Origin: an uncultured Actinomycetes bacterium
Lineage (GTDB): Bacteria > Actinomycetota > Actinomycetes > S36-B12 > UBA5976
Length of the DNA stretch: 7,067 nucleotides
NCBI GenBank assembly: GCA_903951185.1
Contig: CAJBBC010000070.1
Location: forward strand, 1 to 7,067
Direction: 5' to 3'
This document shows positions 1 to 6,521 of this stretch, in pieces. Under the pieces are notes generated by a model. That model was not told the origin of the DNA. It ran no database searches and saw nothing but the letters and a program-made list of their open reading frames with translations. The number at the start of each line of letters is the position of its first letter. Within the stretch, counting starts at the first letter, position 1. The translations under genes were made by a program, and so were the position numbers.

Positions 1-1083
1 AAGGTGCGATTTAGGATCATTGATGTTCAGTGGGTCGAAAGCTTTAAAGTTTTTAATGGCTTTATCGTTGACTCTTAAATTCTGCAAATTGAAATGAAAA
101 TTCTGAGCGAGATTCTGAACAATTTTTGCCTCGTTCAATAATCCAAGGTTTGACTGCGCTTGAATTAGAAAACTTGAAGCCGCTTTATTTTGATATCCCA
201 GCACTCGAACTAATCGTTCTGCCAGAATCCCCTGAGCTAAATTTCTAGTTTGATCATCAATTAGTCGAATTGCCAGTGCTTCATTGAGTGATTGGAAAAA
301 GTGATCAGAATTTTCTTCAGAGACCAAGGACCTAATGAGATTTGTGAATTCTTGTGAATGGAAAAGTTCGATTAGCCCAATTAGCACTGCGTGCGAATTG
401 GCAAAATTGTTTGTTATGGCTGAAGCATTCCCGGCATGAATTCTGTAGTGCATAGTTTCTTTAGGTATATATTTCACATCAGATACGCACATCATTCGAA
501 GTAACATCTCTGTGTCATTAAAAGCCGTCGTGTGTCTGGTTGTTTCAACCGAGGCAAGAACCGTCTTTCTTAATGCACATCCAGGAAAGTTCACAGGATT
601 AATCTGTAAGGTTAAAAGCAAATTTCCTAATCTGTCTGATTCAGAAAGTTTTGACGCTATCGACGGAGTTGAAAATATCTCGTTGTTATTTTCATCCATT
701 CGTTTCATCGCAGTAAACACAAGACTTGTGGACGCACTTGCTTTTGAAATACCTTCAATTAGAGTTTCAAAATGATCAGGATGATAGAAATCATCCTGAT
801 GAACCATAAATATCCAGTCTTGCTCGAATAAGTCAAGCCGATCAAGAAACGTACTGATCGCCCCAATGTTCGAAGAATTTTGGACTAACTTATAGGTATT
901 GCGCATTTTATATTTCGAGAATAAATCTTCAATTATTTCGACTGTATTATCCGTAGAAGAGTTATCGATGATGTTCACAACAAAAGGTTCGCAAGTTTGT
1001 TGCTCCAATGAATTAATTACACCAGCAATCCAAGGAGCAGCATTATAAGTACCTAGAAATACTTCAAAACTCACTTTATTCAT
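1..1083 (-). CDS. Family 2 glycosyltransferase, 3' end cut by window edge
   Basis: Reading leftward from an ATG at 1083, the frame stays open to base 1, so 361 codons are visible and the C-terminus is missing. The N-terminus is a clear GT-A fold nucleotide-sugar domain of family GT2: a first strand ending FLGTYNAAPWI (residues 9-19), the IIDNSSTDNT nucleotide-binding stretch (38-47), QNSSNIG (68-74), and HQDD (95-98), which takes the place of the metal-binding DxD motif. Residues after about 230 look mainly helical and match no domain I recognise. The product should be a cytoplasmic or membrane-associated enzyme that transfers one sugar to a lipid-linked glycan. Donor and acceptor cannot be read from the sequence. 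The start lies 5 bases after the stop of the fucosyltransferase gene. The only Shine-Dalgarno-like GGA is about 12 bases upstream, which is too far, so translation is probably coupled to the upstream gene. No hydrophobic membrane segment is visible in the part present. Confidence 0.88.
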   Translation of the reverse strand, partial: MNKVSFEVFLGTYNAAPWIAGVINSLEQQTCEPFVVNIIDNSSTDNTVEIIEDLFSKYKMRNTYKLVQNSSNIGAISTFLDRLDLFEQDWIFMVHQDDFYHPDHFETLIEGISKASASTSLVFTAMKRMDENNNEIFSTPSIASKLSESDRLGNLLLTLQINPVNFPGCALRKTVLASVETTRHTTAFNDTEMLLRMMCVSDVKYIPKETMHYRIHAGNASAITNNFANSHAVLIGLIELFHSQEFTNLIRSLVSEENSDHFFQSLNEALAIRLIDDQTRNLAQGILAERLVRVLGYQNKAASSFLIQAQSNLGLLNEAKIVQNLAQNFHFNLQNLRVNDKAIKNFKAFDPLNINDPKSHL

Positions 1084-1088
1084 AATTT

Positions 1089-2009
1089 TCAAATTTCCAT
1101 CGAACGGCCAAGTGAAATCCAATTAGTTGGTAGCCAATTAAATGGCTCTTTAATTGCTTCCAAGTTGAACATTGGTCGAGGAAAAATAACTTGGGCAGCA
1201 GTCCTCTCACTTGCAATATACCCAGCCCACCAGCTAAATGAACTATTTGCACAAACGATTCCTAGACATTGCGCCATAGCATTTAGATATTCAATCGGTC
1301 TAACTTCCTGATTGACTTGAACAAACTTATCTACCTGTATTTCATTTGAGAAAAACTCTTCGGCCTTTGTCGGTTCATCCGAAAAAACCCAAATTAGTCG
1401 TTCACCCAGTTTTAGCTTTAAAAGATCAATACCATTTTTATAGTATTTAATGTCTGGCTTCCCATAGATATCACTTAAGTTTTTATAATCACCCAATCTA
1501 AGGTGAATAGCAATTGGACTCTGTTGACGAATTTCTTCACTCAGACTTTGGTAGGTATCTGAAGGATTTTTGATATTTGTTATTTGAGTAACGATTTCAG
1601 AGCTGAAATCTTCAAAATAAACACGGTTTCCACAGTATGAATTTATGGTCACTGGCATAGATATTTCATCAAATAGACTAAACGAGTCGTTACTTTCGTT
1701 GGCATAAGTTCCCATCCTTAAGAGAAATTTTGGGAATCTATCGCCGAGTAAACGCTGAATGGTTAAGAATTTCTGCTTTAAAGTGTTTTTGGCTCCGATA
1801 TTTTGATAGCTGAAGTTGCAATAATTTTCGAAGCTATCTAATTCAAGATCTCGTTTGGCCACATTTTTTAACTTTGATCCTGAAATAAGAAGTGAGTCAT
1901 CAACAGTTATTGGTAAATTCAGTTTTTTTGACAGACTATACGCTGCGCTGAATTGAAAAAGTTGGTTACCAAGACCACCTCGAGCGTAAACTCGAATATC
2001 TTGCCTCAA
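1089..2009 (-). CDS. GT11 alpha-1,2-fucosyltransferase-like glycosyltransferase
   Basis: This 306-residue protein has the hallmarks of family GT11: GGLGNQLFQF near the N-terminus (residues 11-20), the donor-binding HLRLGDY (169-175), WVFSDEP (207-213), NSSFSWWAGYI (255-265) and a C-terminal proline/tryptophan-rich FNWLPTNWISL. The length is normal for bacterial members. GT11 enzymes are GT-B, inverting, metal-independent transferases that usually move L-fucose from GDP-fucose to the 2-hydroxyl of galactose in O-antigens or capsules. Residue 172 is Leu where many members have a second Arg (HxRRGD). Translation most likely begins at a TTG codon at 2009, because a GAGGAG sits 5 bases upstream and the conserved first strand IRVYARGGLGNQ follows directly. 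The gene starts 24 bases after the aminotransferase stop and ends 5 bases before the GT2 gene. No GDP-fucose synthesis genes are in the window. Fucose as donor is inferred from the family; some members may use other GDP-sugars. Confidence 0.9.
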   Translation of the reverse strand: MRQDIRVYARGGLGNQLFQFSAAYSLSKKLNLPITVDDSLLISGSKLKNVAKRDLELDSFENYCNFSYQNIGAKNTLKQKFLTIQRLLGDRFPKFLLRMGTYANESNDSFSLFDEISMPVTINSYCGNRVYFEDFSSEIVTQITNIKNPSDTYQSLSEEIRQQSPIAIHLRLGDYKNLSDIYGKPDIKYYKNGIDLLKLKLGERLIWVFSDEPTKAEEFFSNEIQVDKFVQVNQEVRPIEYLNAMAQCLGIVCANSSFSWWAGYIASERTAAQVIFPRPMFNLEAIKEPFNWLPTNWISLGRSMEI

Positions 2010-2014
2010 CAGAT

Positions 2015-2020
2015 CTCCTC
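2015..2020 (-). promoter_or_regulatory. Ribosome binding site fixing the TTG start of the GT11 gene
   Basis: On the minus strand GAGGAG is followed by a 5-base spacer and then TTG. No ATG or GTG lies nearby that would keep the conserved N-terminal strand, so this strong site supports TTG as the start codon. Confidence 0.7.
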
Positions 2021-2033
2021 AACTAGAAATTAT

Positions 2034-3803
2034 TTAACCGATCAGGTTATTGATTGCATCACAAACTTTTTGCACAGATTTTTTGCTTAATTTAACCCCA
2101 CTTGGAAGGTTGATTGATTGAGCGCCTATTCGGGTAGCCACTTCACCTGGAACGTGTGGCTTATCCCAAATTGGATATTGACTTATTGCTGGGAATACTG
2201 GACGAGTATCAATACCATCAGTTTTAAGTTTTTCCATTACTTCATCCCGAGTTATCGAAACATCACTGGCCAATGTAATGCTATTCATCCAATGGATCGA
2301 TCTAGTGTTTGAAGCCTCAACTTGCATTGTTAATTTGGGATTTGCGCCCAGCGCTTCTTGGTACCAAGTTGCAATTCGTCGTTTTTGTTCAATTTGTCGT
2401 TCGCTACGTTCCAATTGGGCAAGTCCCAAAGCCGCAGTGATGTTATTCATTTTGTATTTATAGCCAAGCTCTTCAATCCAAAAAGTGCCTGGCTTTCGAC
2501 CATGATCTTGTATTTTTCTGGCTCGTTCAAAAAGATCTGGATCTGAAGTAACTAACATGCCACCTTCACCGGTGACCAACATTTTTGCACCTTGGAAGCT
2601 ATAGGCTCCAAATTCGCCAAAACTACCAGCTGGCTTTTCATCGATTAAAGTACCGATAGCTGGCGCAGCATCTTCAACAATTGCAATATTTCTTTCTTTA
2701 GCGAACTTGGTTATTGAAGTCATATCTGAACCGAAGCCGTAGAGGTGTACTGGCATAATCGCTTTCGTTTTTGATGTGACTTTTTCTTCAACAGATTTAA
2801 GGTCGATACACCAAGTTTTTGGATCGATGTCAGCAAAAATTGGTGTTGCTCCAACATATCTAACTGCACTTGCGGTTGCTACCCAAGTCACTTCAGGAAC
2901 AATTACTTCATCGCCTGGACCAATGCCAAGAGCAAGTAACGAAAGATGAAGTGCACCTGTACAGCTACTTGTAGCAAGAGCATATTTAGCACCAACGTAT
3001 TCAGCAAAATCAGCTTGGAATTTTGTCAGGTAATCTGAATGGTTATTGTTCCAACCTTTAACAGTTGCATCTGAAACATATGTAAGTTCGCGATTCGAAA
3101 TAGATGGACCGGCAGTCAAAATTTGATCCTGCACAGTTCTTGCCATTGTTAAATTCTTGGCCAGTACTAAAAAGTAGTCAGAGATATTTTCTGAACTTTC
3201 AACTAGATTAATCTGCTCCTCAGTTCCAACGTTTTGCAGACTTATCCGGCGTGATTCAATGTAGCCATTTTTTAAGTAAAAATTGACTGCATGTTTATTA
3301 GATTCAAGAACACGTAGCTCTAAATTCTCTAGCCCTAATTCTTCGTAAGCAAATTTTTCAAGTTCGATTAAGGCTAACGTGACAAAACCGGGGTTTTCGG
3401 ATTCGCCTCGAAGCACATTGTCTATTTCGCAGCGCTCACTATCCAATTTCAGCAGTCCAATATGACCAAGATATTTACCATCCGGATTTTGCATTAAGAA
3501 AAGTAATCGATTTTCATTCTCGATAACTGCCGAAGTCAGCCATTTGGTGGTTCCGTCATCGGTGACTTTAAATCGAGATGGGTAAGCGTATTGATGGGCA
3601 TCTCGCCACATCCCCATTAATTTAATTAATTCTTTGTTCTGATCAAAGAATTTACCGATTGGCACAAGGTATCCAGCTGGCTTGTTATCTGAACCTGGTA
3701 ATTCAAGGCTTCGAACTTGGGTTTCACGTAGATTGGTAGCCGACTTCATAAAGGAAAAAACATTTAAAATTTGGTTTTCTGTTGTGTAACTACCTGCACG
3801 CAT
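2034..3803 (-). CDS. Fused GNAT N-acetyltransferase and DegT/StrS sugar aminotransferase
   Basis: This is one 589-residue chain with two enzymes. Residues 1-50 resemble nothing I know. About 55-215 form a GNAT (RimJ/PseH-type) acetyltransferase: a WRD near 66-68, the GKYLGHIGLLKL strand (109-120), and the C-terminal motif LELRVLESNKHAVNFYLKNGY (161-181). About 220-589 form a complete PLP-dependent aminotransferase of the DegT/DnrJ/EryC1/StrS family: ATSSCTGALHLSLLAL (277-292), PEVTWVATASA (303-313), VEDAAPAIG (376-384) with the pyridine-binding Asp378, SFQGAK with the Schiff-base Lys407 then TGEGGM, and YKYKMNNITAALGLAQL (449-465). Such aminotransferases turn a keto-deoxysugar nucleotide into an amino sugar, and the GNAT domain would then N-acetylate it, the job that WecE/WecD and PseC/PseH do as separate proteins. 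The SFQGAK/TGEGGM stretch resembles perosamine-synthase-type 4-aminotransferases. ATG at 3803 has AGGA 7 bases upstream. It is first in a leftward three-gene unit. The domain calls are firm; the sugar is not known. Confidence 0.9.
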   Translation of the reverse strand: MRAGSYTTENQILNVFSFMKSATNLRETQVRSLELPGSDNKPAGYLVPIGKFFDQNKELIKLMGMWRDAHQYAYPSRFKVTDDGTTKWLTSAVIENENRLLFLMQNPDGKYLGHIGLLKLDSERCEIDNVLRGESENPGFVTLALIELEKFAYEELGLENLELRVLESNKHAVNFYLKNGYIESRRISLQNVGTEEQINLVESSENISDYFLVLAKNLTMARTVQDQILTAGPSISNRELTYVSDATVKGWNNNHSDYLTKFQADFAEYVGAKYALATSSCTGALHLSLLALGIGPGDEVIVPEVTWVATASAVRYVGATPIFADIDPKTWCIDLKSVEEKVTSKTKAIMPVHLYGFGSDMTSITKFAKERNIAIVEDAAPAIGTLIDEKPAGSFGEFGAYSFQGAKMLVTGEGGMLVTSDPDLFERARKIQDHGRKPGTFWIEELGYKYKMNNITAALGLAQLERSERQIEQKRRIATWYQEALGANPKLTMQVEASNTRSIHWMNSITLASDVSITRDEVMEKLKTDGIDTRPVFPAISQYPIWDKPHVPGEVATRIGAQSINLPSGVKLSKKSVQKVCDAINNLIG

Positions 3804-3879
3804 TGATAAGTCCTAAATTCACAAAAGTTGTTGTTAGTCTAGCAGAGAGGCTTTTTCTAGAGATTTATTAGGAAATTAA
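3804..3879. promoter_or_regulatory. 76-base divergent intergenic region
   Basis: This gap separates the leftward aminotransferase unit from the rightward transketolase pair, so promoters for both should lie in it or overlap the gene starts. It contains AGGA ribosome binding sites for both genes (3811-3814 on the minus strand, 3870-3873 on the plus). TAGTCT/TAGACT at 3835-3841 could pass as a -10 box on either strand, but I find no well-spaced -35 partner, so no promoter is placed. Confidence 0.35.
3870..3873 (+). promoter_or_regulatory. Ribosome binding site fixing the GTG start of the transketolase N-subunit
   Basis: AGGA is followed by a 6-base spacer and GTG at 3880. The next in-frame ATG is at codon 23, inside the conserved helix before His31, so GTG is the only start that gives a full-length domain. 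Confidence 0.65.
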
Positions 3880-4710
3880 GTGAGCGAGTTAATCAAGAGT
3901 AAGTCGCAAGAAATTGCGCATAATTCGCGAATCAGTTGCCTAAAAATGGTGCACGCTGCTAAAGCTGCACACCTTGGCTCATCACTTTCAGTAATTGATA
4001 TTTTGTCAGTCCTATATAGCGATGTAGGAAATATTTCAAAAACTAATCCCGACAGTTTGGCAAGTGATCAAGTATTAGTTTCGAAAGGCCATGCTGCAGC
4101 GGGCACATATGCAGTCCTGGCTAATTCTGGATTTTTTGAAACCGCAATACTGGAATCATATTGCGAAGACGGTTCGCTAATTGGCGGTCACGTAACATTC
4201 GGAAAAGTGCCTGGAATCCCCTTCTCAACCGGCTCACTCGGCCATGGGTTACCACTAGGTATAGGTTTAGCACTTGCCCGAAAACGATCGAATGCGAATT
4301 CCTTTGTTTACGTAGTCATGTCAGATGGCGAATGTGATGAGGGTACAACTTGGGAATCTGCATTAATAGCCAATCAGTTCGAAGTTGGAAATTTAGTCGC
4401 GATAATTGACCGAAATAGACTGCAATCTTTTGGCGACACAGAAGAAACCATTTCACTCGAGCCGTTTAAATCTAAGTGGGAATCTTTTGGGTGGAATGTC
4501 TCTGAAGTAGACGGCCATGACCATGAAGCCATGAAAGAGATAATTTCAAATATAAGGAAGCCTGTCAGCAGTAAGCCGAATGTAATTATCGCCAACACCA
4601 TTAAAGGTAGAGGCATCTCATTTATGGAAAATCAAGTCGTCTGGCACTACCGCCCACCATCTGATGAGCAGTTAGCCGCAGCATTACTTGAATTAGAGGC
4701 GCAATCGTGA
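3880..4710 (+). CDS. Split transketolase, N-terminal (ThDP pyrophosphate-binding) subunit
   Basis: This 276-residue protein corresponds to the PP domain of transketolase. By eye against yeast transketolase the active-site histidines are kept: His31 (HLGSS), His71 (KGHA), His104 (GGH) and His256 (VVWHYRPP). STGSLGHGLPLGIGLALARK (116-135) is the usual cofactor-loop stretch. The ThDP/Mg2+ motif is SDGECDEG with Asp149 and, 30 residues on, Asn179 in IIDRNR, the same spacing as Asp157/Asn187 in yeast. Family members transfer a two-carbon ketol unit between sugars using thiamine diphosphate and act as a heterotetramer with the C-subunit when split. The start is GTG. The stop overlaps the C-subunit start by 4 bases (GTGA), so the two are co-translated. 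Because it sits beside CDP-deoxysugar genes, a sugar-nucleotide role is inferred rather than the pentose phosphate pathway. A housekeeping role cannot be excluded. DXS and pyruvate dehydrogenase E1 alpha fit less well. Confidence 0.93.
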   Translation: MSELIKSKSQEIAHNSRISCLKMVHAAKAAHLGSSLSVIDILSVLYSDVGNISKTNPDSLASDQVLVSKGHAAAGTYAVLANSGFFETAILESYCEDGSLIGGHVTFGKVPGIPFSTGSLGHGLPLGIGLALARKRSNANSFVYVVMSDGECDEGTTWESALIANQFEVGNLVAIIDRNRLQSFGDTEETISLEPFKSKWESFGWNVSEVDGHDHEAMKEIISNIRKPVSSKPNVIIANTIKGRGISFMENQVVWHYRPPSDEQLAAALLELEAQS

Positions 4711-5624
4711 GAGACGCTTTTATTAAATCACTTATTGAGCTAGCAGAAGAAGATGATCGTATCGCACTCTTGACTGGTGACTTGGGTTTTGGTGTTGTTG
4801 AAAAATTCGCCGATAAATTTCCGGAAAGATTTTGGAATTGCGGAGTCGCTGAACAATCAATGATGAGTATTGCAGCTGGATTAGCAAAATCGGGTATGCG
4901 GCCGTTTGTTTACTCAATTGCAAACTTTCCAACTTTCCGATGTTTAGAACAAATTCGAAATGATGTTTGCTACCACGACTTGCCAGTCACAATTGTTTCA
5001 GTTGGTGGCGGGCTTGGGTATGGCACGCTTGGCTACACACACCATGGCATTGAAGATATCGCGGCAATGCGAGCGCTTCCGAATATTTCAATTTATTCAC
5101 CGAGCGATCCAAGTGAAACAAATCAAGTACTTGCTCAAAGCCATAAAAATGGTAAACCTGCGTATATAAGATTAGGCAAAAACGGTGAACCAAACATTTC
5201 TGCGAATAGTTCAAATGAAATCGCTGGTAGTGTCCGTGAACTCACATCGGGTACTGACTTAACAATTCTTGCAAGCGGAGCGATTGCAGAAAATTGCACT
5301 CAAGCTGCCAAATCATTAAGTTCAGAGCATTCAATTCAAGTAATCTCAATTCCAAGAATTCAGCCTTTGGAAGTTGAGTTCTTACGAGACTTAATTACAA
5401 GTCAGAAGATCCTTGTGGTTGAAGAGCACGTTGAACGTGGTGGCCTGGCAGCTTCTATTTTGGAAAACTTTAATAAAGCGAAAGTTGAACTTATATTCGA
5501 ACACTTATTTGTCAAAGAATTTCAGATAAATCAAATTGGATCGCAAGATTATTTGCGTTCGCTATCTGGCTTGGATGTATTAGGCCTTGTTAAAACTTGT
5601 AAAGAAATGCTTAGCCAGCGTTAG
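4707..5624 (+). CDS. Split transketolase, C-terminal (pyrimidine-binding) subunit
   Basis: This 305-residue protein covers the Pyr and C-terminal domains of transketolase. LLTGDLGFG is at 21-29. GVAEQSM (46-52) carries Glu49, the glutamate that activates the ThDP aminopyrimidine (Glu418 in yeast). IANFPTFRCLEQIRND (71-86) is the aromatic cofactor pocket, and THHGIED (111-117) carries the conserved active-site histidine. PAYIRLGKNGEP (151-162) keeps an arginine at the place of yeast Arg528. In contrast, the stretch VSVGGGLGYGTLGYTHHG appears to lack the yeast His469 and Asp477 side chains that touch the sugar-phosphate acceptor. The C-terminal domain (about 180-305) includes VVEEHVERGGL. The start is GTG at 4707 inside the stop region of the N-subunit gene, with AGAGG at 4695-4699 seven bases upstream. 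The gene ends 2 bases from the convergent rfbF stop. Together the two subunits make one complete enzyme split at the usual domain boundary, so this is not a frameshift. Confidence 0.93.
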   Translation: MRDAFIKSLIELAEEDDRIALLTGDLGFGVVEKFADKFPERFWNCGVAEQSMMSIAAGLAKSGMRPFVYSIANFPTFRCLEQIRNDVCYHDLPVTIVSVGGGLGYGTLGYTHHGIEDIAAMRALPNISIYSPSDPSETNQVLAQSHKNGKPAYIRLGKNGEPNISANSSNEIAGSVRELTSGTDLTILASGAIAENCTQAAKSLSSEHSIQVISIPRIQPLEVEFLRDLITSQKILVVEEHVERGGLAASILENFNKAKVELIFEHLFVKEFQINQIGSQDYLRSLSGLDVLGLVKTCKEMLSQR

Positions 5625-5638
5625 TTTTACCAAGTTTT
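5592..5638. terminator. Possible bidirectional terminator hairpin at the convergent gene ends
   Basis: AAAACTTG (5592-5599) pairs perfectly with CAAGTTTT (5631-5638). Pairing then continues for four more A-T pairs (5600-5603 with 5626-5629) after one bulged base (5630). The loop is 22 bases and contains both stop codons. Reading rightward the structure ends in TTTT, and reading leftward it also ends in TTTT. This fits a shared terminator for the transketolase pair and rfbF. The stem has only two G-C pairs and a large loop, so its stability is doubtful. Confidence 0.35.
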
Positions 5639-6397
5639 CCATGGAGCATTACCTGAATTCCAAAGTTCGTTTAGTAGCTGTGCTTCTCGGTAAGTATCCA
5701 TTGGTTGCCAAAAACCTGAATGTCGATACGCATTCAAGTTTTTATCGGTAGCCAACTTGGAAAGTGGCTCCTGCTCTAGCGCACCTTCTGGATCTACATA
5801 TTGAAGCGCTTTTGGATTCATCACAAAAAATCCAACATTAATCCAACCTTCAACTTGAGGCTTCTCCCGAAATTGCATGACTTGATCGCTGGAATCAAGA
5901 TCAACCACGCCAAATCTACTGAGCGGTTGAACTACAGTGACTGTAGCTAATTTCTTGGCAGCTTTGTGATTTTTAATCAACGCATCGAGATCAACGTTTG
6001 CTAACCCATCTCCATAAGTTAAGAGAAAATCTTCATTGGGATCGAGATATTTGGCAGCGCCAACTAAACGGCCACTGGTCAAAGTATTCAAACCAGTATC
6101 AGCGATTGTAACTTTCCAGTCCTGCTCATCTTGGCCATGGACTGTAAGTGAATCGTGCTTACCAAGGGAAATCGTAAAGTCGTTATTTCGAGTTTTGTAG
6201 TGTAAGAAATAATCTTTAATAACTTCACTTTTGTAACCGGTTGCGATAATAAATTCATTATGACCAAAATTTGAGAAGTTTTTCATAATATGCCAAAGCA
6301 CCGGGTGGCCACCGATTTCAACCATTGGTTTTGGTTTAAATTCAGTTTCTTCTCTAAGCCGAGTGCCAAAGCCGCCTGCTAAAATAACGACTTTCAT
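5627..6397 (-). CDS. rfbF: Glucose-1-phosphate cytidylyltransferase (CDP-glucose synthase)
   Basis: At 256 residues this is the family's normal length (about 257). It makes CDP-D-glucose from CTP and glucose-1-phosphate, the first committed step of all CDP-linked 6-deoxy and 3,6-dideoxy sugars. The nucleotidyltransferase signature is LAGGFGTRLREETEFKPKPM (6-25), followed by VEIGGHPVLWHIM (26-38). TYGDGLANVD (127-136) carries the metal-binding Asp130. REKP (177-180), GWINVGFFVM (184-193) and GFWQPMDTYRE (228-238) complete the sugar-binding side. The last two motifs separate RfbF from the dTDP-glucose enzymes (RmlA). The ATG at 6397 has GAGGAG 4 bases upstream. The gene stands alone on the minus strand, convergent with the transketolase pair and divergent from rfbH across 124 bases. 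In many other loci rfbF, rfbG and rfbH are co-directional, so this arrangement is rearranged. The enzyme is soluble and cytoplasmic. Confidence 0.95.
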   Translation of the reverse strand: MKVVILAGGFGTRLREETEFKPKPMVEIGGHPVLWHIMKNFSNFGHNEFIIATGYKSEVIKDYFLHYKTRNNDFTISLGKHDSLTVHGQDEQDWKVTIADTGLNTLTSGRLVGAAKYLDPNEDFLLTYGDGLANVDLDALIKNHKAAKKLATVTVVQPLSRFGVVDLDSSDQVMQFREKPQVEGWINVGFFVMNPKALQYVDPEGALEQEPLSKLATDKNLNAYRHSGFWQPMDTYREAQLLNELWNSGNAPWKTW

Positions 6398-6426
6398 ATA
6401 ACTCCTCAGTAGACCAGGTCCATATG

Positions 6427-6455
6427 TTGGCTTATTAAAAGGAACTTAATAAACT
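6427..6455 (+). promoter_or_regulatory. Candidate sigma70-type promoter for rfbH
   Basis: TTGGCT (6427-6432) and TAAACT (6450-6455) each match four of six consensus positions, and the spacer is 17 bases. Transcription would start near 6462 and leave a leader of about 60 bases before the rfbH GTG. I found no comparably good promoter for rfbF on the other strand. Confidence 0.4.
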
Positions 6456-6461
6456 AATAAG
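6431..6461. repeat. Nested AT-rich inverted repeats between rfbF and rfbH
   Basis: CTTATTA (6431-6437) is the exact reverse complement of TAATAAG (6455-6461). TTATTAA (6432-6438) is the exact reverse complement of TTAATAA (6446-6452), with a 7-base spacer. The pair lies over the spacer and -10 box of the candidate rfbH promoter, a position that would suit an operator. The strings are A/T-rich, so chance occurrence is quite possible. Confidence 0.35.
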
Positions 6462-6511
6462 TAAGAGTTTAAAGGATTCTTGGTTTAAATCCATTTTCTT
6501 ATGCGAATTGC

Positions 6512-6515
6512 GGGA
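6512..6515 (+). promoter_or_regulatory. Ribosome binding site supporting the GTG start of rfbH
   Basis: GGGA is followed by a 6-base spacer and GTG at 6522. An in-frame TAA at 6516-6518 prevents any earlier start, and the next in-frame ATG (6597) has no comparable site. Confidence 0.55.
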
Positions 6516-6521
6516 TAAATA

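Noticed and set aside
512..775. Open frame of 87 codons on the plus strand
   Set aside because: It lies wholly antisense to the GT2 glycosyltransferase, whose frame has clear conserved motifs. It has no ribosome binding site and no recognisable domain.
2118..2546. Three overlapping plus-strand frames of about 60 codons
   Set aside because: All are antisense to the aminotransferase domain, overlap one another, and have compositions typical of shadow frames.
3144..3146. Internal ATG that could start the aminotransferase as a separate gene
   Set aside because: The codon for Met220 sits exactly at the domain junction, but there is no good ribosome binding site before it and the frame runs through from the GNAT domain without a break. 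A minor internal start cannot be excluded.
3838..3861. TCTAG...CTAGA inverted repeat in the aminotransferase-transketolase gap
   Set aside because: Arms of only 5 bases around a 14-base spacer are expected by chance, and there is no supporting promoter geometry.
4707..4710. Possible frameshift splitting one transketolase gene
   Set aside because: The 4-base GTGA overlap is at the normal PP/Pyr domain boundary, has its own AGAGG site, and matches the known two-subunit form of the family.
4374..5214. Short frames on both strands within the transketolase genes
   Set aside because: They overlap well-conserved transketolase coding sequence and show no domain or initiation signal.
3880..5624. Pyruvate dehydrogenase E1 alpha/beta or DXS as the identity of the ThDP pair
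   Set aside because: The histidine set and the SDG-to-Asn spacing follow transketolase. DXS is a single chain, and the E1 alpha motifs are absent.
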